Shown: positions 46,024 through 57,064 of the stretch, piece by piece
Layout: every line of letters starts with the position of its first letter
How positions within the stretch are numbered: the stretch's first letter is position 1
Assembly (NCBI GenBank): GCA_020081605.1
Contig: JAHREC010000045.1
Coordinates: forward strand, 2,666,001-2,730,000
DNA length: 64,000 bases
Direction: 5' to 3'
Source of the DNA: Albifimbria verrucaria
Lineage: Eukaryota > Ascomycota > Sordariomycetes > Hypocreales > Stachybotryaceae
The notes under the pieces: model-generated
Database searches by the model: none
What the model was told of the DNA's origin: nothing
Seen by the model: only the letters and a program-made list of their open reading frames with translations
Position numbers and translations under genes: made by a program

Positions 46024-47050
46024 TGTCGAGATCAGAGGGTCACTATCGCTGCTTATTAAGGGCTCTTGCGCATTCCATGCATTCCAGAATTAGGCTTCCT
46101 AAGAAAAATTCGCTGCCAATCTTCCAGGTGATGTTTTTCGGACAATATCACAGAAGAGCTCTTACTTCTTCTCGTCTGTGGTAGCATCATTTTCGCCCTT
46201 GTTGGGGGAGACATCGTTATGCGCACACCGACCTGTGTTACTGTAGGTGCTGCTGAGTGCAGTATTTTTGAGAAGTGCAAGATATTCCACAAGGTTGCGC
46301 TGACTGTCTAGTATAATTCGCCGTCATCTTTGAGGGCGAAGCAATACTCATCGGAATTATCAGCAGAAGTATTCCATCATGGAAAACGATCCTTCTTTCG
46401 AAAGCGTTGTAACAAGATTTCGACCCTTCTTTCGGAGGCAGTAGTTGCCGTAGGGTAGCGATGAAAAGAGTGGGAATTATGTTATGCATTGTCACCTTCG
46501 GTATCATGTCAGCCTACAAACCCATGCAGGTGAACACGAACGGATGGATCACAGTGAAAAGAATTGATAGAGCAATCCCTTTGGGCTTCAGGAAAACACG
46601 AGACGGCAAATATTTGAAAGGCAGGACTTTGCAGATTTTCTTGACACCAACTTTAACGCCCCAATGAAGGACGTTCCGGGCCTAAGCGGGTCAAAGCGGC
46701 CATGGCTCCGGGGCTCGTCCAAGACAGGAAGTGGAACCAGTCAGGTTTCCTTGTACGTTCCGTTGTATCGTCCAATTGTCTTCTACTGTATGTATGTACC
46801 TGGGCTTGTTTGTAGTATGCTATGGCCGCGCTTGTTATTGGATGGGCACTACACTGAACTTGTTGTCCTAACCCGGGACTGTTATTCCTACAGACTCGTG
46901 GAGAAGGATAGGCGACAATGGCAAGGGGTATTATTAGATGTCCGTTCATACGCTACAAACATGTAGGCTCCGTCTATAAGGCTTCTGAAAGATCTATACC
47001 TGAAGCAACGAGCAACAGAGCGCCAGCAACACTTCCCATTCAAAGCATCA
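46024..47050. other. Intergenic region, no gene seen
   Basis: About 1 kb between the tRNA and the 3' end of the ASC-1-like gene. Short frames only. Confidence 0.45.
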
Positions 47051-48615
47051 TCAACCTCGCCCTGGCTCATCACCGGCACCACCGCCACCTCCTCCGGCTC
47101 CTGTGTGGCCGTAGATACCACCGTCTAAAATCACACCTTCATTGTTGTCAAGATCATCCTGCACCCTCCTCCACCCCGTCTTCCGCTCCCGCCGACCCTC
47201 TGCTTCCACCCCTTTCCCTTGGCATCGAACACCGGCTTGATCAAAGAACCGAGGAGCGGGTTTCCACTGAAGGCCCCGGATCTCTTGTTGCCAGACGTCT
47301 CTGCAAGTGCAGTGCCGCTGTTGGTATCATCTTCGTCCTCATCCGAAGGGGAGTCACTGGGCGCTCAATGTCGGCCATCTTGCGTACAACCTTGCCACCA
47401 ACCAGGTCGATGCTGACGACCTGGCGTCGTTTCTCATAGTCAGGTCGTGCATTCCACTCCATCTCTCGTAATATTTTCTGCTGTCGCTTGAGCTCTTTGG
47501 CACGCTCTTCTGGACCCGCCCACATGCTGCCACTTGTTCCAGCCATCGCGTGTCCGACGTCAAAATCTGCGGCTTCATCACGGACAGTTGTTCGTCGTGC
47601 ATTCTGGGCTTGAAAGTTGAGAAGTTTGTCCCTATGCTCTCGAGCCTTGGCTGCCGCCTCTGCAAGCGAAGGTCCAACTTCTGCGTTATTGCCTCGAGGT
47701 TGTGTGAAAGCTGCTGGTGTCTTGGCAACATCTGCTCGTCGGTTGGCGTCGGCGTTGGCGGCCATCTTCTCCCTCCCGCGCTCTTCCCTAAGCTCCCGTA
47801 CGATGGCCTGCACCTCGCTCGGGTCAAGCAATGGTGTGCCACAGAATGTACAAGGACCAAGCCCTTCCTTCATGCAGATGACCTTGCCGCAGGATAGGCA
47901 GTTAGGCGCCGCAGTCTGTAGCGGGTGTCTTGTGGCGACACAGTTACATCTCCGTGCTTTCGTGTCTTCCAAGCTAGGATTTGTTGTAATCTCCAGGGCT
48001 CGGATGGCGGCGTCCAGGTCAGCGATGGCCGAAGACTGGCCTGCCATCGGCGTACCACCGGCAATGGAGATCTTTGTCTTGGTGCCTGTACCTTTCGGTG
48101 TCGAGGTGCCGGAATTCGTGTTTGACTTGGGCTTAGGCTTGGGGTGATCCGAGATCAGGGTACCGACGGAGGAGGCATGTTGCTTCGGTGCGGGCTTGGG
48201 CGTCGCGGATCTCGAAGGTTGATTGCTCCCACTAGGCGTAGGCGCTTTTGCGAAATGTACTCGAAATCTTGATCCTTCTTGTTGTAGGCTGTGCCTGAAG
48301 GGGCAGCATACGATTCTACCTTGCGGGCTTCAGGCGTGTGGATTGCAGCCTTCGACTTCTTCTTCGGTCCGCGCTTAGACTTTGGCACGCCGTCGTGGGC
48401 TTCGGATTGACTGGGCTGGGTAGTGGAGGTCTCGTTGGGGTCTTTTCGGCGCGAGTTGAAGGAGGATATGAACTCGATGACTGGGGAGAGTCGCCAAGCA
48501 AGTTGCCAAAGTGAGAAGCTGCTTCAGCTTTGGACAAGGTCGTAGCGTAGTCGAGAACCTGCTGAAGTTCCTCGTCGGGGAGGGGCAGCAGCTGGGACAG
48601 CTGTGCCAGCGACAT
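47051..48615 (-). CDS. ASC-1/TRIP4-type zinc-finger protein
   Basis: About 522 residues. The centre holds the C2HC5-type zinc finger of ASC-1/TRIP4: RRCNCVATRHPL, then NCLSCGKVICMKEG and GPCTFCGTPLL. The N-terminus (MSLAQLSQLLPLPDEELQQV) is the conserved helical start, and the C-terminus contains RVQDDLDNNEGVILDGGIYG, typical of fungal orthologues. In animals ASC-1 is a transcription coactivator and part of a complex that resolves collided ribosomes and alkylation damage. Fungal relatives (the Rqt4 type) act with the Slh1 helicase in ribosome quality control, which is the likely job here. There is no intron. Four single-base losses (near 48480, 48235, 47358 and 47218) interrupt the frame; restored, it has 523 codons. 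A purine microsatellite lies in its 5' leader. Confidence 0.83.
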
Positions 48616-48670
48616 GGTAGCGGCTGTTGGTGACGATGCAAGCTTTGGTGTAGGTATCTGTAGGAGAGAG

Positions 48671-48702
<32 letters not shown>

Positions 48703-49414
48703 GGCGAGAGGGAGGGAGGGGGAGGGAGAAAGAGTTGAGAAACAAAGGTTCACAAAGGTAGCTGTTGCTACTGCACCTACCACCCACCTACAAGCTACCA
48801 GTTGCGATGATTCATACCGAGTGATCCTTATCGGCATAGTGGGGTTAAGCTTATCAAGGACAAAGACCAGGCCCTTTGAAAGGCCTGAGGCCTCTACCCT
48901 ACCCTACCCTATACCACTTACAACATTTATCGAGACCAAGTTTCTTCGTCAATGCAGTGTTTGCCAACCAATACGTTGTTTATTTAGCAGTACCTACATA
49001 GTTTTAGAAGTCCAAACAAGGATTGGTTGAAATGAATTTTGTTATACCACCGTTGAGGAGCCTGAGTGTAGCATTCTGTACATACTACGTTGAGTTAAAA
49101 GGCGGACCACCCGCTTTGAACAAAGAGACGAGTGAAACACATCGACGACTTCTTTACGTCTTTCTCGGCTTATGGAAAGATGCAGCCACCAAATAAACAT
49201 ATTCACACCATCTTTTTACCACTGTAGGAGAGAGTACTATATTGTTGTATTACCTAAAGTGTCTGAATCTATCGCTTACATGAGAAATATAAAGTAAAAG
49301 AAATGCTGCAAAGATGTATGTATATAGACCTCAGATGGGGTGCTTAAAGAGTCAATGTGTGACAATATTGATTGGAAACAATATCTCCGTATCTCATATG
49401 TTTCTCATACCCAA
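48616..49414. other. Intergenic region
   Basis: Apart from the microsatellite, it holds only flanking sequence of two genes on the same strand, including a TACCC-type triplet at about 48895-48912. Confidence 0.45.
48661..48733. repeat. Purine microsatellite (GA/GAAA/GGGA)n
   Basis: About 73 bp of uninterrupted purine-type repeats on the + strand, so CT-rich on the coding strand of the ASC-1-like gene, 46-118 bp upstream of its start codon. Pyrimidine tracts in this position are common in fungal promoters, but this one is unusually long and repetitive. Confidence 0.75.
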
Positions 49415-50148
49415 CTAATAGGTCCGGTTGACTGGTGCCTGGGGTGTCTTCTCCATATGAGGATCTCTGCGCGCCCGGTAACGATCGTGGACTTCGTGGA
49501 ATGCTGCAGTGATTGCATGGAGGATACTGCCAATTAGATGAGCTGGGTGTCTATAAAAGTCTGGAACTGTTCATTCACTTACGTGCTGATGATGGCCAAG
49601 ATAAATGTACCCCAAGGGAGATTGCAACTGTCGTCGTCTGACCGCGGAGTGCTGCTGAGCAGTCCGGTAATGCCTCGGTCGTGATAACAATGCCTGGGAC
49701 CAGCGCTGCCTCCGTTTGGCCTGGTGAGAACAGCGACTGCGATAAAGGCACCGACAAACAGTACGTCGAGCAGAACCCAAAGCCAGCGGAGCCATCTTGG
49801 GCCACCTCTCTTCAGCAACATCGTCATTAACATTGCGATGAGTGTGTACAGAACGGCAGCCGCAAGGATGCCCTCCACGGCACCATAAGAACCGTTGATG
49901 CCGCGACGGGTCTTGATGGCATTCACAAGCCTATAGACCTTGCGCAGTCGAGCGGAAAATATACCGAGAGATACAGTGGCGGAAATGAATTGCAGAACAC
50001 GCGTCAACCGAAGAATCCAGCGGTATAAGCCGGAATGCTTCAATCTGTCCGGGACCCAGCGAGTGAGTAAACCAGTTTCGTGGCCCCTCTCGCTTCCGAC
50101 AGTGGCACTGCCATAATCATTTGGGTAGTTGTTGTTTACGGTAGCCAT
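49415..50148 (-). CDS. MARVEL-like four-span membrane protein
   Basis: An intact 225-residue membrane protein; exons 49583-50148 and 49415-49526, intron 49527-49582. Four hydrophobic spans are visible: VLQFISATVSLGIFSA, AVEGILAAAVLYTLIAMLMT, WLWVLLDVLFVGAFIAVAVL, and one near WGTFILAIISTILHAITAAF. The first follows the SGLYRWILRLTRVLQ pattern seen in fungal MARVEL (PF01284) proteins, and a Cys-containing external loop (RHCYHDRG...DSCNLPWG) lies between spans 3 and 4. A short charged cytosolic tail closes it. Such proteins organise membrane domains or vesicle traffic; a specific role cannot be read here. The start at 50148 has a TATA-like box about 90 bp upstream. Confidence 0.82.
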
Positions 50149-51094
50149 TGTTGGCGTGGTTGGAACGAAGTCTGGATAGCGTTTTTGATGTGGATGGGAG
50201 TATGTTGCTTGGACTGCCGCCTTCTTTATGCTTATATATAGGACGTGGACTTTTTAAAATTGTCCCAGGGTCGTCTCGATATTCATGACGACAGAACCTC
50301 ACGATGTCATTCCATCCGGGAAAGGTTCGCAGCAAGTGTACCGTCAACCATAAGACGTCATCGAATGAGTATCGGTGATGAGTTCACCATGACACCACAA
50401 CCAAAAAGCCATCCTTGAGCCCATGTATCGTGCCCCGTAAATTCATTAAAACGAAGGATAATGACCATACGTTTACTTGAAATTTTCTAACTCGCCGCAA
50501 GCTTCGGTGGCTTGAGCGAGTTCCGCAAACCCTGGCCCTGGTGGCTCTCGCTGATGCTCCAGATTGTGTCATTCATACAAGGGTTCCACTCTGGGCCCAT
50601 GTCATGAATTACCGTACCCATTGATCAAAGGGACCATGTTAGTCTGCTTCCAACAGCGGAGCAATGCTTCCTGTGAGACCCATAAGGCCCTGTCCCGTGG
50701 TTTTCTTGAATGTGCATTGCCGAAGTGCCGAATAGCTTGGCATAGAGCCCTGTAGAAAGCTGTTGGATGGCTTGGCGTGAACTCGGTAAATACTTGATGA
50801 GTCATTGAGACTAGGTATGAAAACTGTCTCGACATCGAGTAACCAACGGGCGAGCAGATGGTGGGGATATGGACTCATAGATGCATTGTGGAGATGGCCA
50901 ATAATGTGTAATTCGATAGGAGCTGTGCACCTAACTTACCAGCTCAACAGTGCTCTCGATATGAGTTTCATTAGAGTGCCTAGTTAGGAGTTTCTATTCA
51001 ATCGATGGCGAACTAGTTCGTAACTCGACATAGAATCTTCATACAATTCTTAGGCTCTTATCCAATTGGGCCCCAAATTCCGGGCATAGATACT
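50149..51094. other. Intergenic region, no gene seen
   Basis: About 0.95 kb between two genes on the minus strand. Nothing recognised beyond the TATA box. Confidence 0.45.
50232..50240 (-). promoter_or_regulatory. TATA box of the MARVEL-like gene
   Basis: Minus-strand TATATATAA about 85-95 bp upstream of the start codon of the membrane-protein gene. Confidence 0.5.
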
Positions 51095-51727
51095 TCATTC
51101 GATTCTGCCAGCTGTTTTCCAAATTTTCACTGCATCCTCCCAGCCAACAAGGCTAACTCCAAGTGAAGTAAGTAGCTCTTCAACATCCTTTTCGATTTCT
51201 TTCGCGGACTTCTCCTTGATATCGTATGTTGAATGAGCGCCATGCAACAGGGTAACGCGAAATCCTGCATCTAGGGCCCCTTTACAAGTTTCTTGCACGC
51301 AACATTCGCTCTGGACACCAAATGCTACAATGTTTTCAATGCCCTGGCTTTTAAGCTGATTCGCCAACTCTGGGTTTGACTGGAAGGTGTCTCCTGATCC
51401 AATTTAGTATTCGGGCAAATTATATCAGGGATACTAACGAGTTGTCTTTGCAACGAGGATTTCATGTTCTAGGCCAGGCTGTGGGTTGAATGCAAGCTGC
51501 CAAGCATCACTTCCTCGAATAAGACTTCCAGATTCAGGTGACTCCTCGTGCTGTACAAATACAACAAGGCTTGGCTTCTTATACTGCGCGTTGAGCTCAC
51601 GGACAGTCGCGAGGATGTTAGTTGCAGCCTCTTGGATCTGTGCGGCATGTGGAATCTCGGTTTTGGGATCCCCAACAAGATCGTGCTGGATATCTATAAC
51701 AAAGACAGCAGTTTTAGAGGAGCTCAT
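51095..51727 (-). CDS. Isochorismatase-like cysteine hydrolase
   Basis: An intact 195-residue enzyme of the isochorismatase/nicotinamidase fold. The catalytic triad is visible: Asp12 (FVIDIQHDL), Lys94 (LVAKTTRDTF) and the nucleophile Cys128 (GVQSECCVQET). The cis-peptide region precedes the Cys. Such hydrolases act on isochorismate, nicotinamide, N-carbamoyl compounds or allophanate-like substrates; the substrate here is open. Exons 51439-51727 and 51095-51393 are separated by a 45-bp intron with an unusual GTTAGT donor. There is no signal peptide, so it is cytosolic. The start at 51727 is followed directly by the first strand, as in relatives. Confidence 0.87.
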
Positions 51728-52399
51728 ATTGACAGAACGAAGGAAGTTTTGTTGATTTACAAACAGACATCTCTTGGATGTGAGTCAGAGTGCCCTCTAG
51801 CTATAAACCTGACACCCAGGTTGAATCACGTGGAGGTTTGGTCTATTTACGCTTTGCCAAAATGAGCTGAGCTGGGGCTGAATGACCTGTGATAGCTGCG
51901 TAGCGAGCTCGGCTTCAGTCGAATTCAGACCATGTGGAGATTCCCGTCCCAGCCAGCGGACCTCAGAATAGAACAGCACGACTCCACCCCAATTTGGCAT
52001 TGCGGCTAAGCACATGTGATCACTCATGTTGCCATGTAGTTTTTTGTTTTATTTTTTAACTTCTTTTAACTTATACATTTAATATTCTTGTTAAACATGT
52101 TGTCATACCCTATCAACCAGATTTTGTCCGTAAGATGAACGGCTCTAACCAGACAATCTTGAGCAGTTGACAACATAGTGATTCTTAGAGCAGAGTGATT
52201 TACATTAGCATATCATTCTGTGTCTTGTTAATAACCCTGAAAAGAGGACAAAAGAGTAACAAAGGGCGTGGAGCCAAGACCGAGGTTTGAAATGCAGCTG
52301 AATGCAGGGAGGAGAAACATCCGACACAGATAAACCCCTCACTTCGGTCGAAACTTGGATCATTGCTTCATTCAATACCCATTAGTTCTTGTGATAATA
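51728..52399. other. Divergent intergenic region
   Basis: Shared upstream region of the hydrolase and the HET gene, with a T-rich stretch near 52035-52075. No gene seen. Confidence 0.45.
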
Positions 52400-54306
52400 A
52401 TGACGAACACAGTCTTAACCTTCAAGTATAGGGATTTCGAGTCTCCCTCTACTGAGTTTAGACTTATCCGACTCAAGCCAAGCAAAAGCCACAATGAGAT
52501 ACTGTGCTGTTTCATCGAGCACTATCCTCGAGAGAATTGCCCTGAATATCTCGCTTTATCCTACACCTGGGGTCTTCCCATATTCAGAAACCGTATCGAA
52601 GCAAATGGGAGTGATGCGTTTGTTACCGATAGCCTTCACCAGGCGCTGCGTGCTATAAGAGATGAAGAATCCGAGGTCTTCATCTGGGCGGATGCACTAT
52701 GCATTAACCAGGCGAATAAAGACGAAAAAAGCGTGCAGGTCCAGTGCATGAGGGAGATTTACTCAAACGCATCTTGCGTAGTATCATGGCTCGGAGACTG
52801 GCCAGACTCGGTCGAGAATCACGAGATTTGCACTCGACTGGATGAGGTGGGGAAAATGAGCTCCCAAAATCATGGCGCAGATACACTGAGTGCCTATGTG
52901 AAAGCAACCAGAGAAAACGACCTCATAAAAGCAGGTAAAGCATGGGAGGAATCAGAACGTATTTATGCCCTGGTGTCGGACCATTGCAACACCGAGGCTA
53001 CCTATCCGTACGCCGCCTTTGTGTCTCTCACACGCGTGTCTTACTGGACAAGAGTATGGATTGTGCAGGAACATACTATTCCGAAGAAGATTCAGTACCT
53101 CTGGGGCCGATTCAGAATTTCCTCAGATGCCTTTAGAGGTCTTATTTTCTTTCACACAATGTGGTTCACGAAAAGAGTGAGGGCTCTAAGTGATCCCTCA
53201 ACAAATATCGACGGCTCTGATATTCTGACCCTACGCACGGGAATGGAATGTTATTCTATGTATGGGGCCCGAAACAAATTCCAAACTGAGTTAGATGACA
53301 CGGCAAGAGACAACCTTCTGGATCTTTGTATTAGAGCAAACGTGCAGGCAGACCCTGCACCGCCACTCCAAGCAACTAATTCACAAGATAGGATTTATGC
53401 TCTTCTAGGTATGAGCAGTGATAGATCATCGCTTAAGATCCGGGTCAACTTTCATTTCACCGAGCGCGAGGTGTATACCGAAGCCGCAAGAGCATGGCTT
53501 ATTGAGGCACCATACATGTACTCACCTACTGCCAGTTTGAGCGGTTAGAGGTTGACTGGCCAAGCTGGGTGCCAGACTGGAGAGGGCCTCTACGAAGACC
53601 TATTTGTGATTATGAGAATACAAATCGGTTTCGTGCGGCAGGCGGAACCTCTCAGACTGGTGAGTACATCGATAATGACCATGGACTAATGCGGCTCCAA
53701 TGTGTTGTTGTAGACACCATTGCCGAAATTGGAGACAAGTGGAATCCTGAGAAAACGTAGATATGCAAGGGAATTACATTTTCGACTACGAGGCTGCAGC
53801 AAAATTTCTTTCTACGATCGAGGCGTTCGTGTACAAAGCGGCAGAACTGACCTCGACTAATGGCAAACCGCCAGAAGATGCAGACCAGCAAGAGGCAGTT
53901 TGGCGAATCCCGGTAGCCGACCAAGAGCAACCCCTAGTGGCCAGTTTTGCCGGGCAACTAATTTCAGTCACAAAGGATATCTCGATGTAAAGAAGGGTGT
54001 TGAACTTGGCCTTGAAGAGCAAGAGAACTTCACTATTGAGAAGTCAGGCTATATTAATATGATGGGCTATCTCTTCAATCGGCGGCCGTTTCTTTCCAGC
54101 AAAGGATTTATTGGTGTTGGGCCAGGACATATCACAGTGGGTGACAAGATTGTCGTCATCCTCGGCTGCTACGCCCCTTTGTGGTGCGTAAGCTGGAAGG
54201 CACGGAAACGTTCCAAGTTATCGGCGAGGCTTATGTGCATGGAATCATGGATGGCGAGATCATGGAAGATAAGAGTCAGGAGATTGTGTCTATTGTATTT
54301 CAATAG
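52400..54306 (+). CDS. HET-domain (heterokaryon incompatibility) protein
   Basis: About 636 residues. The N-terminal half is a HET domain (PF06985): LALSYTWG with the signature Trp-Gly, IWADALCINQANKDEKSVQV, and MREIYSNASCVVSWLGD are its three conserved blocks, followed by WTRVWIVQEH. HET proteins trigger programmed cell death when incompatible hyphae fuse. The domain is TIR-related and can act as an NADase-type effector. The C-terminal half ends in GFIGVGPGHITVGDKIVVIL and a short strand-rich tail typical of this subgroup. There is no intron. Single-base losses near 53524, 53757, 53962 and 54178 break the second half; restoring them gives 637 codons. The start at 52400 is the first Met before the conserved FRLIRL segment. 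Confidence 0.85.
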
Positions 54307-54829
54307 GGAAGTGTCAATAATGGGGTTTAGAAGCATCGAAAGCGCTACCCGTTTCTCTGGCCAGGTTCCATTGTAGCTCTTACTCATTAAAAATTGGACC
54401 TCTCTTCAAGTCTTGTATGAAGCGCAAGTTCTACTAGCTAAAATCCCACCGGATGAAAGATGGATTTAAAGGATACTAAAGTTAATGGTCATCGTACTTC
54501 TGGACATACCTGTTGTTCCCGGCCTCGTCACTGTAACACCGACGACTTGAAAAACTGTAATGAACGGTGATAACCCCTAGAGGGCCGAATCTCGATATAG
54601 TGGAGCCAGTACATTGCGATGGCAAGGCATTCGACTTCCTATCAGTTACAAACCGGATAAAACCTCTAGACGTGGGCCATACGACGTCTGAATATTGACA
54701 TCACAACACTTCTACATACAAGATTTGAGCATATCTATTGAATAAAATAGTAGGAAGAGCTGACATACTCGACAAAGCCCAGATCAACAGTCACTACGGG
54801 CGTTAAAGAGAAGCTACTTCCTAAAATTA
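54307..54829. other. Convergent intergenic region
   Basis: Separates the 3' ends of the HET gene and the membrane-protein gene. AT-rich terminator-like sequence, no gene. Confidence 0.45.
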
Positions 54830-56455
54830 CTACAAATGAGGGAATATATCAGACCACTCTGGTGTAGTATAAAGCCCGATAGGTGCATCCCTCAAACTGA
54901 TAAAAGCCTCAACTACCAAATATATCCGAGCAATAACAAGCAGGGCAATAACAGTATAGCTACTATATCTAATCAAAGGACTGGGTCTGTCCATCATCGG
55001 TGGTGTCTTTCGCATATACGTCCGAACAGCAAAATAACTCCACAATAGCATGCCGGAACCAGCAATGGAAATACAGGATACTATCCACAAAACGTGTTCG
55101 ACACGCGACGAGAAATAGTGATTCCATCCAGATAGATGGAGACCACCATAGGCCATTGCTGTGAACCCGAACACATAGCGCAAGGTGTCTCGACTTATGT
55201 TGACATGCCCGAGCGACAGGTTTGTCAATGATGGGAGATTTGGAGCATGCCTGACCAAATAATCGACCTCACCCAAGTAGTATGACTGAATTGAAGGGGA
55301 CGCAGTGAAGAAATACCGTTTGTAGGATGGCCTTGACGTAAACTCGGTCCATATGCGGTCAGCGCCTTTCACGATCCTTGATAATTGTTCCAACGACAGG
55401 GTGGATTCTGGGCCAACCTCTGGTGTATATGTCTGGCGGCAATAGACCTCTCCATGCCGCAGCCGTAGGTCCTGGAACCCGTCGGCAAAATATGGCGAGC
55501 AGAATTGACTGATCTCGCCCGGGAAGACTTTGAAGATGTACTCGTTCTCCTTGACACCGATAGATGCTTGACGACCAAGAAAGTATCTCAAGTCACCTAA
55601 CCCTGTTGATCCAATTGATATTTCAGAATACACCAATGTGCTCGGTCCAGTCAACTTTTGAGGCTGGTTTACTTCCCCAGGACCTATGTAACGAAGACAT
55701 CGAACCTTGCTTATCTTGGTAATATTATCCACCCCGATTGTGGAGCACGCATGCATGAAAAAGAGCATGTCTTCGATGTCTGGGGTGTCTGGTAGCACAA
55801 ATGGATCTAGAATGTCAAAGGGTTTGCTCCACCACAGAAGATATAGAATTAAAGCACAAATAACGTGTCCGCATGTGTTGATCTCCAATAAAGAAACTGG
55901 AAGGGAAATAACGAGACGCGCTATTACTTGCGCAACCATCCATACAGCTTGAATGCAGACAACGGACTTTGCAAGTCCATCAGCCTTGCTTTTGTCTTGT
56001 ATCTGTGAGGCAGGGATAACTGGCAGGGCTCCGATAAACGATAGAAGACGTATCCCTTCGGCCGAGAGCGTGAGTTGCTCTTCATCGAAATTAACAGTTA
56101 ATCCACCCATGACAGCACTAAAGCATTGTGTCATGTTCCAGGCCTCTTGGGAACAATTCTGATCTTTGCCTCTCCGATGAGAAATGTCCTTTTCGATTTC
56201 TCTCTTTAGCCACCGTGCAGTTATATATTGAGATGCCGCAGTTGCGACAACAAGTTCTGGTGCGAATATGCCGTACACGATCCAGTATGTTTTCTCTAAT
56301 GCTTGCCTGGATTTCGAAGATTTTGGAGGTGGTACGTTGAGATGCAGTGCGGACCACACGCAGAAAACCAATGTCAGGACACACGACGAAATGAGTCCAA
56401 AAGTGCCTCGTCCGTTGGGCTCAGGCTGCCACGCCGTGGTCGTCTTATTGGCCAT
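54830..56455 (-). CDS. Multi-pass membrane protein of unknown function
   Basis: A 541-residue single-exon protein with no frame lesion across 1.6 kb. About seven to eight hydrophobic spans can be picked out: FGLISSCVLTLVFCVWSALH near the N-terminus, WIVYGIFAPELVVATAASQYI, LLSFIGALPVIPAS, VVCIQAVWMVAQVIARLVI, GHVICALILYLLWW, then after a long soluble loop (about residues 215-370) VFGFTAMAYGGLHLSGW, VLWIVSCISIAGSGMLLWSY and YSSYTVIALLVIARIYLVVE. The N-terminal CVWSALHLNVP motif is shared by a large fungal group without known function, often found in variable, HET-rich genome regions. It lies tail-to-tail with the HET gene. The architecture could suit a transporter or receptor; I cannot say which. 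Confidence 0.82.
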   Translation of the reverse strand: MANKTTTAWQPEPNGRGTFGLISSCVLTLVFCVWSALHLNVPPPKSSKSRQALEKTYWIVYGIFAPELVVATAASQYITARWLKREIEKDISHRRGKDQNCSQEAWNMTQCFSAVMGGLTVNFDEEQLTLSAEGIRLLSFIGALPVIPASQIQDKSKADGLAKSVVCIQAVWMVAQVIARLVISLPVSLLEINTCGHVICALILYLLWWSKPFDILDPFVLPDTPDIEDMLFFMHACSTIGVDNITKISKVRCLRYIGPGEVNQPQKLTGPSTLVYSEISIGSTGLGDLRYFLGRQASIGVKENEYIFKVFPGEISQFCSPYFADGFQDLRLRHGEVYCRQTYTPEVGPESTLSLEQLSRIVKGADRIWTEFTSRPSYKRYFFTASPSIQSYYLGEVDYLVRHAPNLPSLTNLSLGHVNISRDTLRYVFGFTAMAYGGLHLSGWNHYFSSRVEHVLWIVSCISIAGSGMLLWSYFAVRTYMRKTPPMMDRPSPLIRYSSYTVIALLVIARIYLVVEAFISLRDAPIGLYTTPEWSDIFPHL

Positions 56456-57064
56456 GTTGTAACATAGACCTCGAGTGAATGCTTCCCAGCTTCGCTTTCA
56501 TTGATCAAGTTGGATTCCTGCACAAAGCACATCATAACCCTACTGGCCTAAGAGATCCAGGTCTTTGCGACAGCCTAAGTTGATGCATCTTGTGAGAAGA
56601 TTTTGTTTAATATCAATGATGATGCGTCAGAAGATTGAGTGGAAACAATTTGAAGATAAGAAATCATGGCAGGCAGCACAGCCCCAACGGTCGCTTTAAC
56701 GGCAGGGAAGCTGAACTATATCCCTAAACTCGCCTATCCAATACAAACCTGGCCACGATGCAGCAAAAGCTGGCTGATGCTCTTATCCTGCAGGGGTGGC
56801 GGTGGCTGAGTGACGGGAAATGGAATCTTGAGTGATCACCAGAAAAGTGGAAATATGGCTTTAACACACTGCGACGTTTCCTAAAAGTGACATGTACTAT
56901 ACATCGTGATTAGGATAGGCCATATTTGTGATTTAATGCTGAGGCTGAGCCCGTGTTCATATCTCGAATGACAGCATAGGTGGTAGTACCACCTGTACGA
57001 TTTGCTCGGGCATTCAAGAATACTTTCATCAATTCATTCCGCGTAGATCGTACATTCTAAATAT
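56456..57064. other. Intergenic region, no gene seen
   Basis: Upstream of the membrane-protein gene and 3' of the reductase gene. Nothing coding recognised. Confidence 0.45.

Noticed and set aside
48893..48914. Interstitial telomere repeat (TACCC repeats)
   Set aside because: The unit is five bases and does not match TTAGGG; it is only three copies.
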